Translations under genes and position numbers: made by a program | Part shown: in pieces, positions 1-7,656 of the stretch | Position numbering within the stretch: the first letter of the stretch is position 1 | Layout of the letters: the number at the start of each line of letters is the position of its first letter | The notes under the pieces: model-generated | Database searches by the model: none | Told to the model about the DNA's origin: nothing | What the model saw: the letters and a program-made list of their open reading frames with translations, nothing else | Source: Actinacidiphila sp965342175 | GTDB taxonomy: Bacteria > Actinomycetota > Actinomycetes > Streptomycetales > Streptomycetaceae | NCBI RefSeq assembly: GCF_965342175.1 | Contig: NZ_CBDRBL010000019.1 | Span: forward strand, 29,182-93,181 | Direction: 5' to 3' | DNA length: 64,000 nucleotides

Positions 1-1377
1 TCACCCGCAGGCGTCGAGGAGTTCGGCCAGTGCGCCGTGCAGGGCGGCGGCGAGCGCGTCGGCGTCCGGCAGCGACCCGGCGTCCGCGAGCAGCCCGATG
101 TGGACCCGGCGGCGGTACGTGGAGCAGGCGACCGCGAGGGACTGGCCGCGCGCGAGCGGGGCGATCGGGTAGAGCTCCGTCATGCGGCAGCCGTCGAGCG
201 AGAGCGGCACGTCGAGCATCGGCACATTGGTGACCAGCACGTCGAACAGCAGCCGCGCCGAGGCCGCGAGCAGTGGGGCGGCGAAGCGGTGCGCGAGCGG
301 CGGCACGCTGTCGGCCAGCAGCGCCACGGCGCCCGGACCGGTGTCGGGCCCGGCGTCCTTGTTGCGGTCCATGCCCGCGCGCACGTCGCGCAGCCTGGCG
401 AGCGGGTCGGGCTCGCCGACCGGCAGGCGCAGCAGGTAGCCGGAGATGCTGTTGCCCCGGCCGCCGCGCACGCCCCTGCGGCGGCGCCGCGCCACCGGGA
501 TCAGGGCGCGCGGTCCGGGGCCCGCCGGGTCGTCGCCACGGGCCTCCATCCAGTGCCGCAGCGCGCCGGCCACGACGGCCATGACGACGTCGTTGACGGT
601 GCCTCCGCTGGTCTTGCGGACGTGATGCAGGTCGTCGACGTCGAGGGAGGCGGTGGCGAAGCGGCGCTCGGCGCCGCCGGGCGTCCAGGCCGCGCCCAGC
701 GCGGCGGGCCCGCCGGGGTCGAGGGACGCGCGCAGCACGGCCGACCCGATGCCCAGGACGCGCCCGGCCTCGCGCACCCGCTCCGGCAGGGAGGCGACGA
801 CCTGCCGGGGATCGGGCAGCGGCAGCGCGGGCAGGTGGCTGCCGGGGCTCGGGCCGCGGTCCGCGGCGGAGCGACTCGCGGCGGAGGGGGCGGCCCGGGT
901 CGGCGCGGGGTCGCGGGCCCCCTGGTCGAGCAGCGCGGCTCCGAACTCCACGGCGCGCAGTCCGTCGGCGAGGGCGTGGTGCAGCTTGACCAGGACACGG
1001 AAGGGCGCGTCGGGGGCGCCCTCGATGACGTAGACCTCCCACGGCGGCCGGTGCCGGTCCATCGGCCGGGCCATCAGTTCCGCGACGGCGGCCCGGTCGT
1101 CGGCGCTCCGTACCGCGTGGACGTGGTGCCGCGCGTCGAAGGACGCGTCCGCCGCCCAGGCTGCGCCTCCCACGCCGTACCAGACGTCCTTCACGCGCTG
1201 CCGCATCCGCGGTACGGCCTCGGCACGGGCGGTGAGCAGCGCGGCGAGCCCGTCGGCGTCCACCGCACGCTCCGGATCGCGGTCGAAGACGGCCACGGCG
1301 CCCAGGTGCATGGGGTGGCCTGGCGAGTCCAGGTTCCAGAAGGCGAGGTCCAGCGGGCTCAGGTGCTCGTCAGCCAA
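1..1377 (-). CDS. Wax ester synthase / diacylglycerol acyltransferase (WS/DGAT family)
   Basis: A 458-residue acyl-CoA-dependent O-acyltransferase, expected to make triacylglycerol or wax esters at the membrane or lipid-droplet surface. The opening LSPLDLAFWNLDSPGHPMHLG is typical of the family, and the catalytic HHxxxDG motif is present as HHALADG near residue 135. The C-terminal half (LLFDVLVTNVPMLDVPL) matches the family's second domain. The start is a TTG at 1377; a GGAGG on the minus strand lies about 9 nt upstream, whereas the nearby ATG at 1385 is out of frame. Length is normal. It is transcribed alone on the minus strand and the stop lies at the window edge, so downstream context is unknown. 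Confidence 0.9.
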   Translation of the reverse strand: MADEHLSPLDLAFWNLDSPGHPMHLGAVAVFDRDPERAVDADGLAALLTARAEAVPRMRQRVKDVWYGVGGAAWAADASFDARHHVHAVRSADDRAAVAELMARPMDRHRPPWEVYVIEGAPDAPFRVLVKLHHALADGLRAVEFGAALLDQGARDPAPTRAAPSAASRSAADRGPSPGSHLPALPLPDPRQVVASLPERVREAGRVLGIGSAVLRASLDPGGPAALGAAWTPGGAERRFATASLDVDDLHHVRKTSGGTVNDVVMAVVAGALRHWMEARGDDPAGPGPRALIPVARRRRRGVRGGRGNSISGYLLRLPVGEPDPLARLRDVRAGMDRNKDAGPDTGPGAVALLADSVPPLAHRFAAPLLAASARLLFDVLVTNVPMLDVPLSLDGCRMTELYPIAPLARGQSLAVACSTYRRRVHIGLLADAGSLPDADALAAALHGALAELLDACG

Positions 1378-1540
1378 GGCTTCATGCCTCCGAAAGGTCG
1401 GGGTTTGCCCCGGAACGGACTCCAGTTGATGAAGTGAAACCCCTAAAACCGATTACAGTCAACTACGACCACGATACGGACAGTTAACATCAGGTTGCCC
1501 GCGCGGCCGCCGGACGGCGAGGCGGCGCGGTCCGGAAGGC

Positions 1541-3145
1541 TCAGAAACCGCGCGTCCGCTTGGCCGCCGCGCGGCGTCGTGCCTGGTGGGCGCCACCGGG
1601 CAGCCTGATGAACAGCCGCGCGATCTCCCCTCCCAGGTTCACCCCGATGGCCACGGCGAGCGCCAGCGCCGCCGCCTTCGTCAGCGAGGTGAATCCCTGA
1701 TCCAGGTGACCTCGGGTCAGCCCGAGGAGTCCGAAGTACGTCGCGGAGCCCGGCAGCAGCGGGCCGATGGCCGCCGTGACGTACGGCAGCGCGGAGGCCC
1801 GGCGATAGCGGGAGAGCACCTGGCTGAGGAGGCCCACCACGCCGGCGGCGACCGCGGTGGCCGCGACCGGCGACATGCCGACGCCGATCCTGTCCTGGTG
1901 CAGCGCCGCGTAGACCGTCCACGCGACACCGCCGCCCAGCGCGGCGACCGCCAGCACGCCGCGCTCGCACTGGAGCAGCACGGCGAAGGCGAGGCTGAGC
2001 ACCATCGCGGCCGCCAGTTGCACCGGCGGGTTCTCGTAGGCCCGGAAGCCCTTGTCGGGGTCGAGCTGAGCGCCCAGGCTGACCCCGGCGTACAGAACCA
2101 GCGTCACGCCGACGACGATGCCGGTGAAGAGGTACATCACCTCCAGCAGTCGCGCGGAGGCGGTGATGTAGAAGCCGGTCAGGCCGTCCTGCACGGCCGA
2201 CACCAGGGGCCGCCCGGGGATCAGGGCGAAGAGCCCACCGGTGATGACCGCGGACGCCTGCAGGGTGCCCGCACCGGGCAGGTACTGGCCGTAGCGGGCG
2301 ACGAGCACCCCCATCACGGCGGCGGGCATCGCGGCGGCGACGAACTGGTAGAACTCCGGCAGCCCCCGGCCGGAGCACAGCCAGGCCAGCCGGTCGCCCA
2401 GCATCGCGCCGAGCGCCGCGATCACGAAGGCCAGCGGACCGCCGCCGCCGACGAGCACGCTGCCCGCGCCCGCCAGGAGCCCGGCCGCCAGGGTCAGCAG
2501 CCAGCCCGGGTACGGGTGCCGGTTGCGGCGTATCCCGGCGAGCCGCCGGTAGGCGTCCTCCAGGCTGAGATCCGCCGCGGTGATGTCGTTGATCAGCCGG
2601 AAGACGGCCGCGAGACGGGTGTAGTCGGTGGCCCGGCGGCGCACCGTGCGGTTGGCGGTGACCGGCGCGTCCACCAGCGAGGGCTGGTAGGAGATGCTCA
2701 GCAGGGTGAAGGTCACGGTCGGCTCGACCCGCCCGAGCCCGTAGGCGTGCGTCACACCGAGCATCGCCGCCTCGACGTCCTCCGCTCCCTCGCCGCCGGC
2801 CAGCAGCAGCTCACCGATGCGCAGCGCCAGGTCGAGCACGCGCGGGATCGGCGGGCCGGCCTCCGCCTCCGGCCGCCGGGCCGGCTGCTCGGGGGCGGGA
2901 CGCTCGCCGACGGGCATGCGCAGCATCGTGCGCATGCGGTCGGGCCAGGGGGTCTCCTTGGAGAGTCTGACGATGGGGATGCCGTCGGGCGGCGTGAAGG
3001 CCGGGTGGGACAGCTGCGGGGAGGTCCGTGCCCCCGGGCGGGAGAAGGCGGAACCCCGCGGTTCGGTTCTGGGCAGCTCCACTCCCAGGGGCGCGGTGAA
3101 CTCCGAGCCGCTTGTCTGCTGCTCGGGCTCCTCGGGATGCGCCAC
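1541..3145 (-). CDS. ThrE-family threonine/serine exporter
   Basis: A multi-pass membrane protein of about 534 residues. A hydrophilic N-terminus of roughly 80 residues is followed by a soluble segment (VLDLALRIGELLLAGGEGAE) typical of the DUF1212 half of ThrE. About ten hydrophobic helices follow, the second set corresponding to the DUF3815 half. ThrE proteins export threonine and serine. I place the start at GTG 3145 because a strong AAAGGAGG lies just upstream; an in-frame ATG at 3163 would include that ribosome-binding site in the coding sequence. The basic C-terminus (HQARRRAAAKRTRGF) is cytoplasmic-looking. It is followed at a short distance by the dedA-like gene on the same strand. Confidence 0.85.
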   Translation of the reverse strand: MAHPEEPEQQTSGSEFTAPLGVELPRTEPRGSAFSRPGARTSPQLSHPAFTPPDGIPIVRLSKETPWPDRMRTMLRMPVGERPAPEQPARRPEAEAGPPIPRVLDLALRIGELLLAGGEGAEDVEAAMLGVTHAYGLGRVEPTVTFTLLSISYQPSLVDAPVTANRTVRRRATDYTRLAAVFRLINDITAADLSLEDAYRRLAGIRRNRHPYPGWLLTLAAGLLAGAGSVLVGGGGPLAFVIAALGAMLGDRLAWLCSGRGLPEFYQFVAAAMPAAVMGVLVARYGQYLPGAGTLQASAVITGGLFALIPGRPLVSAVQDGLTGFYITASARLLEVMYLFTGIVVGVTLVLYAGVSLGAQLDPDKGFRAYENPPVQLAAAMVLSLAFAVLLQCERGVLAVAALGGGVAWTVYAALHQDRIGVGMSPVAATAVAAGVVGLLSQVLSRYRRASALPYVTAAIGPLLPGSATYFGLLGLTRGHLDQGFTSLTKAAALALAVAIGVNLGGEIARLFIRLPGGAHQARRRAAAKRTRGF

Positions 3146-3245
3146 ACGTCCTCCTTTCGGCATGTGATCGGGTGCGGGCGTGCCGAGGGGAAGGGCTCGG
3201 CGGCCCTCCCCCTCGGCTCAGCGGCGACTGCCCGGTCCCCGTCCG

Positions 3246-3977
3246 CTAACGGCGGTTCGCGCGGTGCCGCCCGCCGGTGCCGCGCTGGAGCGGCGGCGGG
3301 CCGGCCTCGCCCTCGGGCGCGGCCTCGAAGTCGGACGCCCGGGACGGCGCGGCCTTCCGGGAGGCGGCGCGGGCCCGCAGGAACTCGATGGCGATCGGGA
3401 CGACCGAGAGCAGCACGATGCCGACGAGGATCAGCTCGATGTGCGTGCGGACGAACTCGATCTGGCCCAGCCAGTAGCCGAGCAGGGTGACGCCGGCGCC
3501 CCACAGCAGGCCGCCGACGATGTTGTACGTCACGAAGACGCGGTAGTTCATGCGGCTGACGCCGGCGATGATCGGGGTGAAGGTCCGCACGATGGGGACG
3601 AAGCGGGCGAGCACGATCGACTTGGCACCGTGCCGCTCGAAGAACTCGTGGGCCTTCTCGACGTTCTCCTGCTTGAAGAGCTTGGAGTCCGGACGCCGGA
3701 AGAGCGCGGGCCCGACCTTGCGGCCGAAGAGGTAGCCCACCTGGTCGCCGGCGATCGCCGCGAGCACGACCAGCAGGCACACCGCCCAGATCGGCCAGTC
3801 CAGCTTGCCGCCCGCGACCAGCAGGCCACCGGTGAAGAGCAGGGAGTCACCCGGCAGGAAGAAGCCGATGAGCAGACCCGACTCGGCGAAGACGATCGCC
3901 AGCAGGCCGATGAGGCCCGCGGACGAGATGAGGTAATCGGGGTCGAGCCATTGCGGGCCCAGGGCGAGAGTCGTCAC
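3246..3977 (-). CDS. DedA family membrane protein
   Basis: A 243-residue integral membrane protein of the DedA/VTT family. These proteins are implicated in phospholipid (undecaprenyl phosphate or PE) flipping and membrane homeostasis. Hallmarks are FAESGLLIGFFLPGDSLLF near the N-terminus, GDQVGYLFGRKVG, and the arginine-bearing motif ARFVPIVRTFTPIIAGVSRM in the middle. The last 40 residues are basic and proline-rich, probably cytoplasmic. The start is GTG 3977. A TACTTT hexamer lies about 7 nt upstream on the minus strand, so the transcript may be leaderless, but I see no good -35 box. It is divergent from the ybjQ-like gene. Confidence 0.88.
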   Translation of the reverse strand: MTTLALGPQWLDPDYLISSAGLIGLLAIVFAESGLLIGFFLPGDSLLFTGGLLVAGGKLDWPIWAVCLLVVLAAIAGDQVGYLFGRKVGPALFRRPDSKLFKQENVEKAHEFFERHGAKSIVLARFVPIVRTFTPIIAGVSRMNYRVFVTYNIVGGLLWGAGVTLLGYWLGQIEFVRTHIELILVGIVLLSVVPIAIEFLRARAASRKAAPSRASDFEAAPEGEAGPPPLQRGTGGRHRANRR

Positions 3978-4170
3978 GCGCCAAAAGTACCAACGCGATC
4001 GCGACCGAACGGTTCCCCGACCGGGAACGATCGGCTACGGCCCTTTTGGGCACGTCAACGCGCACCATCGAGCACCGTCCGCCACTCCCGCACCGCCTCC
4101 GTCCGCACTGCGGCCGTCCGCCACGACGCCAGACCGCGCGGGAGCGCGGCGGAGGGACGACGATGCCGGT

Positions 4171-4542
4171 ATGGGTATCGACGAGTACGGCGGCGGACAG
4201 TCGGCCCGGTCCGCCGTCCTGGTGGTCACGACGAACGATGTGCCGGGCTACCGGGTGGAGCGGGTCATCGGCGAGGTCTTCGGCCTCACCGTGCGCTCCC
4301 GCCACCTGGGCAGCCAGATCGGCGCGGGCCTGAAGTCCCTGATCGGCGGCGAGCTGAAGGGACTCACCAAGACCCTGGCCCAGACCCGCACCGAGGCGAT
4401 GGAGCGGCTGGTGGAGCAGGCGCAGTCGCGCGGCGCCAACGCGGTGCTGATGATGCGCTTCGACGTCAGCGAGGCGGCCGACGTGGGCACCGAGGTGTGC
4501 GCCTACGGCACGGCGGCGGTGATCACACCCCGGCACGCCTAG
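4171..4542 (+). CDS. YbjQ/UPF0145 family protein
   Basis: A 123-residue small cytoplasmic protein of the YbjQ (UPF0145, heavy-metal-binding-like) family, which forms pentameric rings; its biochemical role is unsettled. Diagnostic stretches are VPGYRVERVIGEVFGLTVRS, the helix with EAMERLVEQAQSRGANAV and the final AYGTAAVI. The ATG at 4171 gives the usual length plus a short glycine/serine lead. The 3' end overlaps the convergent tipA-like gene by 20 bp, so the two transcripts would be antisense at their tails. Family assignment is secure; function is not. Confidence 0.85.
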   Translation: MGIDEYGGGQSARSAVLVVTTNDVPGYRVERVIGEVFGLTVRSRHLGSQIGAGLKSLIGGELKGLTKTLAQTRTEAMERLVEQAQSRGANAVLMMRFDVSEAADVGTEVCAYGTAAVITPRHA

Positions 4543-5296
4543 CGTTGGCCATGATCGCGTCGTGCACGTACTGGGCGGTGCCCGGCGCGATCGACTCGTA
4601 GTAGGCGTTGAAGCGCGGGTCGGCCAGGTACATCCCGGCGAGACCGGTGTGGATCTCGTAGGAGCAGTCGTAGTAGTGGTCCACGATGAAGCGCCGGTGC
4701 TCCTCGGCCAGGTCCATCGCGGCCTCGCCGTCGGCCGGGGCGCCGGACTCGCGGAGCGCGACCAGCCGGGCGCTCCAGTCGTCCTGCGCGGCCTTGATCC
4801 GCAACCAGTCCTCCTTGGTGTAGGAGGCGGCCCGGCGCTGCGACTGCTCGTACGCCGTGGTGTTCCCCCAGCGCTCCCTGGTCTCCTCGGCGTGCCGGTC
4901 GGGGTCGTAGTCCCCGAAGACCTCGAACTTCTCCTCGGGCGTGAGGTTGATGCCCATCGTGCGTGCCTCCATGGCTCGTTGGACGGCGTCGGCCATCTCC
5001 GTCAGCTTCCCGATGCGCGCGCTCAGCAGCTCGTGCTGGCGCCGCAGGTGCTCCCGCGGGTCCGCGTCCGGGTCGTCGAGGAGGACCGCCACCTGCTCCA
5101 GGGGGAAGCCGAGCTCCCGGTAGAAGAGGATCTGCTGCAGCCGGTCGAGGTCGGCGTCGCTGTAGCGCCGGTGGCCCGCGTGGCTGCGGGCGCTCGGCGA
5201 GAGCAGCCCGATCTCGTCGTAGTGGTGCAGCGTGCGGACGGTCACGCCGGCGAAACCCGCCACCTGCCCGACCGGGTAGCCCGTGCTCGCGTTCAT
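4523..5296 (-). CDS. tipA: TipA-like MerR-family regulator with TipAS antibiotic-binding domain
   Basis: A 257-residue close relative of Streptomyces TipA. Residues 1-75 form a MerR winged helix (YPVGQVAGFAGVTVRTLHHY); a dimerisation coiled coil follows. The C-terminal part is the TipAS domain that binds thiopeptides such as thiostrepton. I choose ATG 5296, not 5317, because the promoter and operator occupy 5303-5333. The sequence MGINLTPEEKFEVFGD, where TipAS begins by internal initiation in S. lividans, is kept: its ATG is at 4957 with GGAGG 8 nt upstream. The cysteine in YDCSYEIH is present, but the residue at the place of TipA Cys214 is Gly (HTGLAG), so covalent drug capture may be lost. 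Autoregulation is expected. Confidence 0.92.
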   Translation of the reverse strand: MNASTGYPVGQVAGFAGVTVRTLHHYDEIGLLSPSARSHAGHRRYSDADLDRLQQILFYRELGFPLEQVAVLLDDPDADPREHLRRQHELLSARIGKLTEMADAVQRAMEARTMGINLTPEEKFEVFGDYDPDRHAEETRERWGNTTAYEQSQRRAASYTKEDWLRIKAAQDDWSARLVALRESGAPADGEAAMDLAEEHRRFIVDHYYDCSYEIHTGLAGMYLADPRFNAYYESIAPGTAQYVHDAIMANARRAGV

Positions 5297-5302
5297 GACC
5301 AC

Positions 5303-5333
5303 ACCCTGAAGCCTCACGCCGCGTGAGGTGCAA
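5303..5333 (-). promoter_or_regulatory. tipA-type promoter with MerR operator
   Basis: Read on the minus strand: a -35 box TTGCAC (5333-5328), a 19-bp spacer, and a -10-like CAGGGT (5308-5303). The spacer holds a perfect 7-bp inverted repeat, CCTCACG-3 bp-CGTGAGG (plus strand 5312-5328). The long spacer with a palindrome inside is the MerR-family signature, and it closely matches the thiostrepton-inducible tipA promoter as I remember it. The predicted transcription start falls at about 5296, on the A of the tipA-like ATG, suggesting a leaderless mRNA. The same palindrome lies upstream of the divergent exporter gene. Confidence 0.8.
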
Positions 5334-5344
5334 GTGCCATATTG

Positions 5345-6007
5345 ATGCGCGTGCTGGGAATCACCGACCTGCCGACGTATGTGCTGGGCACCGTCCTGAT
5401 CGTGCTGCTGCCCGGGCCGAACTCGCTGTACACGCTCTCCGTCGCGGCGCGCCGCGGCGTCCGGACGGGGTACCGCGCGGCCATGGGCGTCTTCCTCGGT
5501 GACACCGTCCTGATGACCGCCTCTGCGGCGGGCGTGGCCGGGCTGCTCGAGGCCAACGCCGTGCTCTTCGGCATCGTGAAGTACGCCGGCGCCGGCTACC
5601 TGGCGTGGATCGCGTTCGGGATGGCGCGGGCCGCCTGGGGCATGTGGCGGTCGCGGAGCGCGGAGCCGGCGGCCTCAGCGACGGCCGATGAGGCGGGGGA
5701 CGCCGAGCGGCCGTTCCGGCGGGCACTGGTGATCAGCCTGCTCAACCCCAAGGCGATCCTGTTCTTCATCTCCTTCTTCGTGCAGTTCGTGGACCCCGCC
5801 TACGCGCACCGCGCGCTGTCCTTCCTTGCACTGGGCGCCATCGCGCAGCTCTTCAGCTTCTGCTACCTGACGCTGCTGATCTTCGGCGGCACCCGCCTGG
5901 CCGCCCAGTTCCGCCGTCGCAAGCGCCTGGCGGCGGGGCTGACCTCCGGTGCCGCGGCGCTCTTCCTCGGCTTCGCGGCCAAGCTGTCGCTGTCCTCTGC
6001 GGGCTGA
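5345..6007 (+). CDS. LysE/RhtB-family amino-acid (or metabolite) exporter
   Basis: A 220-residue membrane protein with about six hydrophobic helices. The N-terminal VLLPGPNSLYTLSVAARRGV is the family signature (PGPN), followed by GDTVLMTASAAGVAGLLEA and the central NPKAILFFISFFVQF. LysE/RhtB proteins export amino acids or related small molecules. ATG 5345 is preceded in frame by a TTG at 5342; I prefer the ATG. No clear ribosome-binding site is visible. It starts 49 bp from the divergent tipA-like gene across the TipA-type operator, so drug-responsive control is plausible but inferred. Confidence 0.85.
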   Translation: MRVLGITDLPTYVLGTVLIVLLPGPNSLYTLSVAARRGVRTGYRAAMGVFLGDTVLMTASAAGVAGLLEANAVLFGIVKYAGAGYLAWIAFGMARAAWGMWRSRSAEPAASATADEAGDAERPFRRALVISLLNPKAILFFISFFVQFVDPAYAHRALSFLALGAIAQLFSFCYLTLLIFGGTRLAAQFRRRKRLAAGLTSGAAALFLGFAAKLSLSSAG

Positions 6008-6083
6008 CCGGCGCTCCCTGAAGCCCCCGCCGCCGACCCGCCGCCGACCTGCCGGTGACGGATTCCGCCCGTATCGTGACGTT

Positions 6084-7541
6084 ATGTCGCTACACAAGGG
6101 TGCCGAAGGCCTTCCGAAACTCGCCGTGAACCCCTTCTACGCCGGGGCCGACCCGGTCGCCGGAATGCGCGAGGCGCCGCCGAAGCACCGGCTCCCGGAC
6201 GGCCCGATGACGCCCGGCACGGCGTACCAGCTCGTCCACGACGAGCTGATGCTCGACGGCAACGCCCGGCTCAACCTGGCCACCTTCGTCACCACGTGGA
6301 TGGAGCCGGAGGCCGGGGTGCTGATGGGCGAGTGCCTCGACAAGAACATGATCGACAAGGACGAGTACCCGCGCACCGCGGAACTGGAGCGGCGGTGCGT
6401 GTCGATGCTCGCCGACCTGTGGCACGCGCCCGATCCGGAGAGCGCCGTCGGCTGCTCCACCACCGGCTCCTCCGAGGCCTGCATGCTCGCCGGGATGGCC
6501 CTGAAGCGCCGCTGGGCGAAGCGCGCCGGGGACGGCGCCGCCCGCGCCTCCCTCACGCGCCGCCTGACCAGGCGCGCCGGCGGCGGACGCCATCCCGGCA
6601 GTGCCCGGCCCAACCTGGTCATGGGCGGCAACGTGCAGGTGTGCTGGGAGAAGTTCTGCGACTACTGGGAGGTCGAGCCGCGCCTGGTGCCGATGGAGGG
6701 CGAGCGGCTGCACCTGGAGGCGGACGCCGCCGTCGCGCTGTGCGACGAGAACACCATCGGCGTCGTGACCGTCCTCGGCTCGACCTTCGACGGCTCGTAC
6801 GAGCCCGTGGCCGAGGTCTGCGCCGCCCTCGACGCCCTGCAGGAGCGGACCGGACTCGACATCCCCGTCCACGTCGACGGTGCCTCCGGGGCGATGATCG
6901 CCCCCTTCCTCGACGAGGACCTGGTCTGGGACTTCCGGCTGCCGCGGGTGGCGTCCATCAACACCTCCGGGCACAAGTACGGGCTGGTCTACCCCGGCGT
7001 CGGCTGGGCGCTGTGGCGGGACACCGAGGCGCTGCCCGAGGAATTGGTCTTCCGGGTCAACTACCTCGGCGGCGACATGCCGACCTTTGCCCTCAACTTC
7101 TCCCGGCCGGGCGCCCAGGTCGTCGCCCAGTACTACACCTTCCTCAGGCTGGGTCGGGACGGCTACCGCACCGTCCAGCAGACCGCCCGCGACGTGGCCA
7201 CCTACCTGGCCGCGCGGATCGAGGACCTGGGGGACTTCCGGCTGATCACCCGCGGCGACCAGCTCCCGGTCTTCGCCTTCACCACCGCCGACCACGTCAC
7301 CGCGTACGACGTCTTCGACGTCTCCCGGCGGGTGCGCGAGCGGGGCTGGCAGGTCCCCGCCTACACCTACCCGCCGGACCGCGAGGACCTGGCGGTGCTG
7401 CGCATCGTGGTCCGCAACGGCTTCTCCGAGGACCTCGCCGACCTCTTCCTCGCCGACCTGGAGCGCCTCCTCCCCCAGTTGCGGGCCCAGGAGCACCCGC
7501 TCCACCCGCCCGGCGAGGCGCCCACCGCCTTCCACCACTGA
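6084..7541 (+). CDS. gadB: Glutamate decarboxylase
   Basis: A 485-residue PLP-dependent group II decarboxylase that converts L-glutamate to GABA and CO2. The N-terminal NPFYAGADPVAGM, the substrate-loop region NLATFVTTWMEPEAG, the STTGSSEACML cofactor-binding segment, HVDGASGAM (PLP-binding Asp) and SGHKYGLVYPGVGW with the Schiff-base lysine at about residue 298 are all present. The start is ATG 6084 (MSLHKGAEGLP); the longer open frame upstream has no family similarity. Length is as usual. No antiporter gene (gadC) adjoins it, so an acid-resistance role is not shown by context. Confidence 0.95.
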   Translation: MSLHKGAEGLPKLAVNPFYAGADPVAGMREAPPKHRLPDGPMTPGTAYQLVHDELMLDGNARLNLATFVTTWMEPEAGVLMGECLDKNMIDKDEYPRTAELERRCVSMLADLWHAPDPESAVGCSTTGSSEACMLAGMALKRRWAKRAGDGAARASLTRRLTRRAGGGRHPGSARPNLVMGGNVQVCWEKFCDYWEVEPRLVPMEGERLHLEADAAVALCDENTIGVVTVLGSTFDGSYEPVAEVCAALDALQERTGLDIPVHVDGASGAMIAPFLDEDLVWDFRLPRVASINTSGHKYGLVYPGVGWALWRDTEALPEELVFRVNYLGGDMPTFALNFSRPGAQVVAQYYTFLRLGRDGYRTVQQTARDVATYLAARIEDLGDFRLITRGDQLPVFAFTTADHVTAYDVFDVSRRVRERGWQVPAYTYPPDREDLAVLRIVVRNGFSEDLADLFLADLERLLPQLRAQEHPLHPPGEAPTAFHH

Positions 7542-7656
7542 GCGGCCCGCCGCCCACCGGCTCCGGTGGACGCCGCGCGTCGAGGCCGGTACGGGCGAGG
7601 GCGGGGGCAGGCCGGTCGCCCGGCCCACCCCCGCCTCGCGCGGGTGGTGCGTTGTG

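Noticed and set aside
37..1437. Long open frame antisense to the WS/DGAT gene
   Set aside because: Low-complexity Gly/Arg/Gln composition and no family features; a mirror frame of high-GC coding DNA. The same applies to most long opposite-strand frames here.
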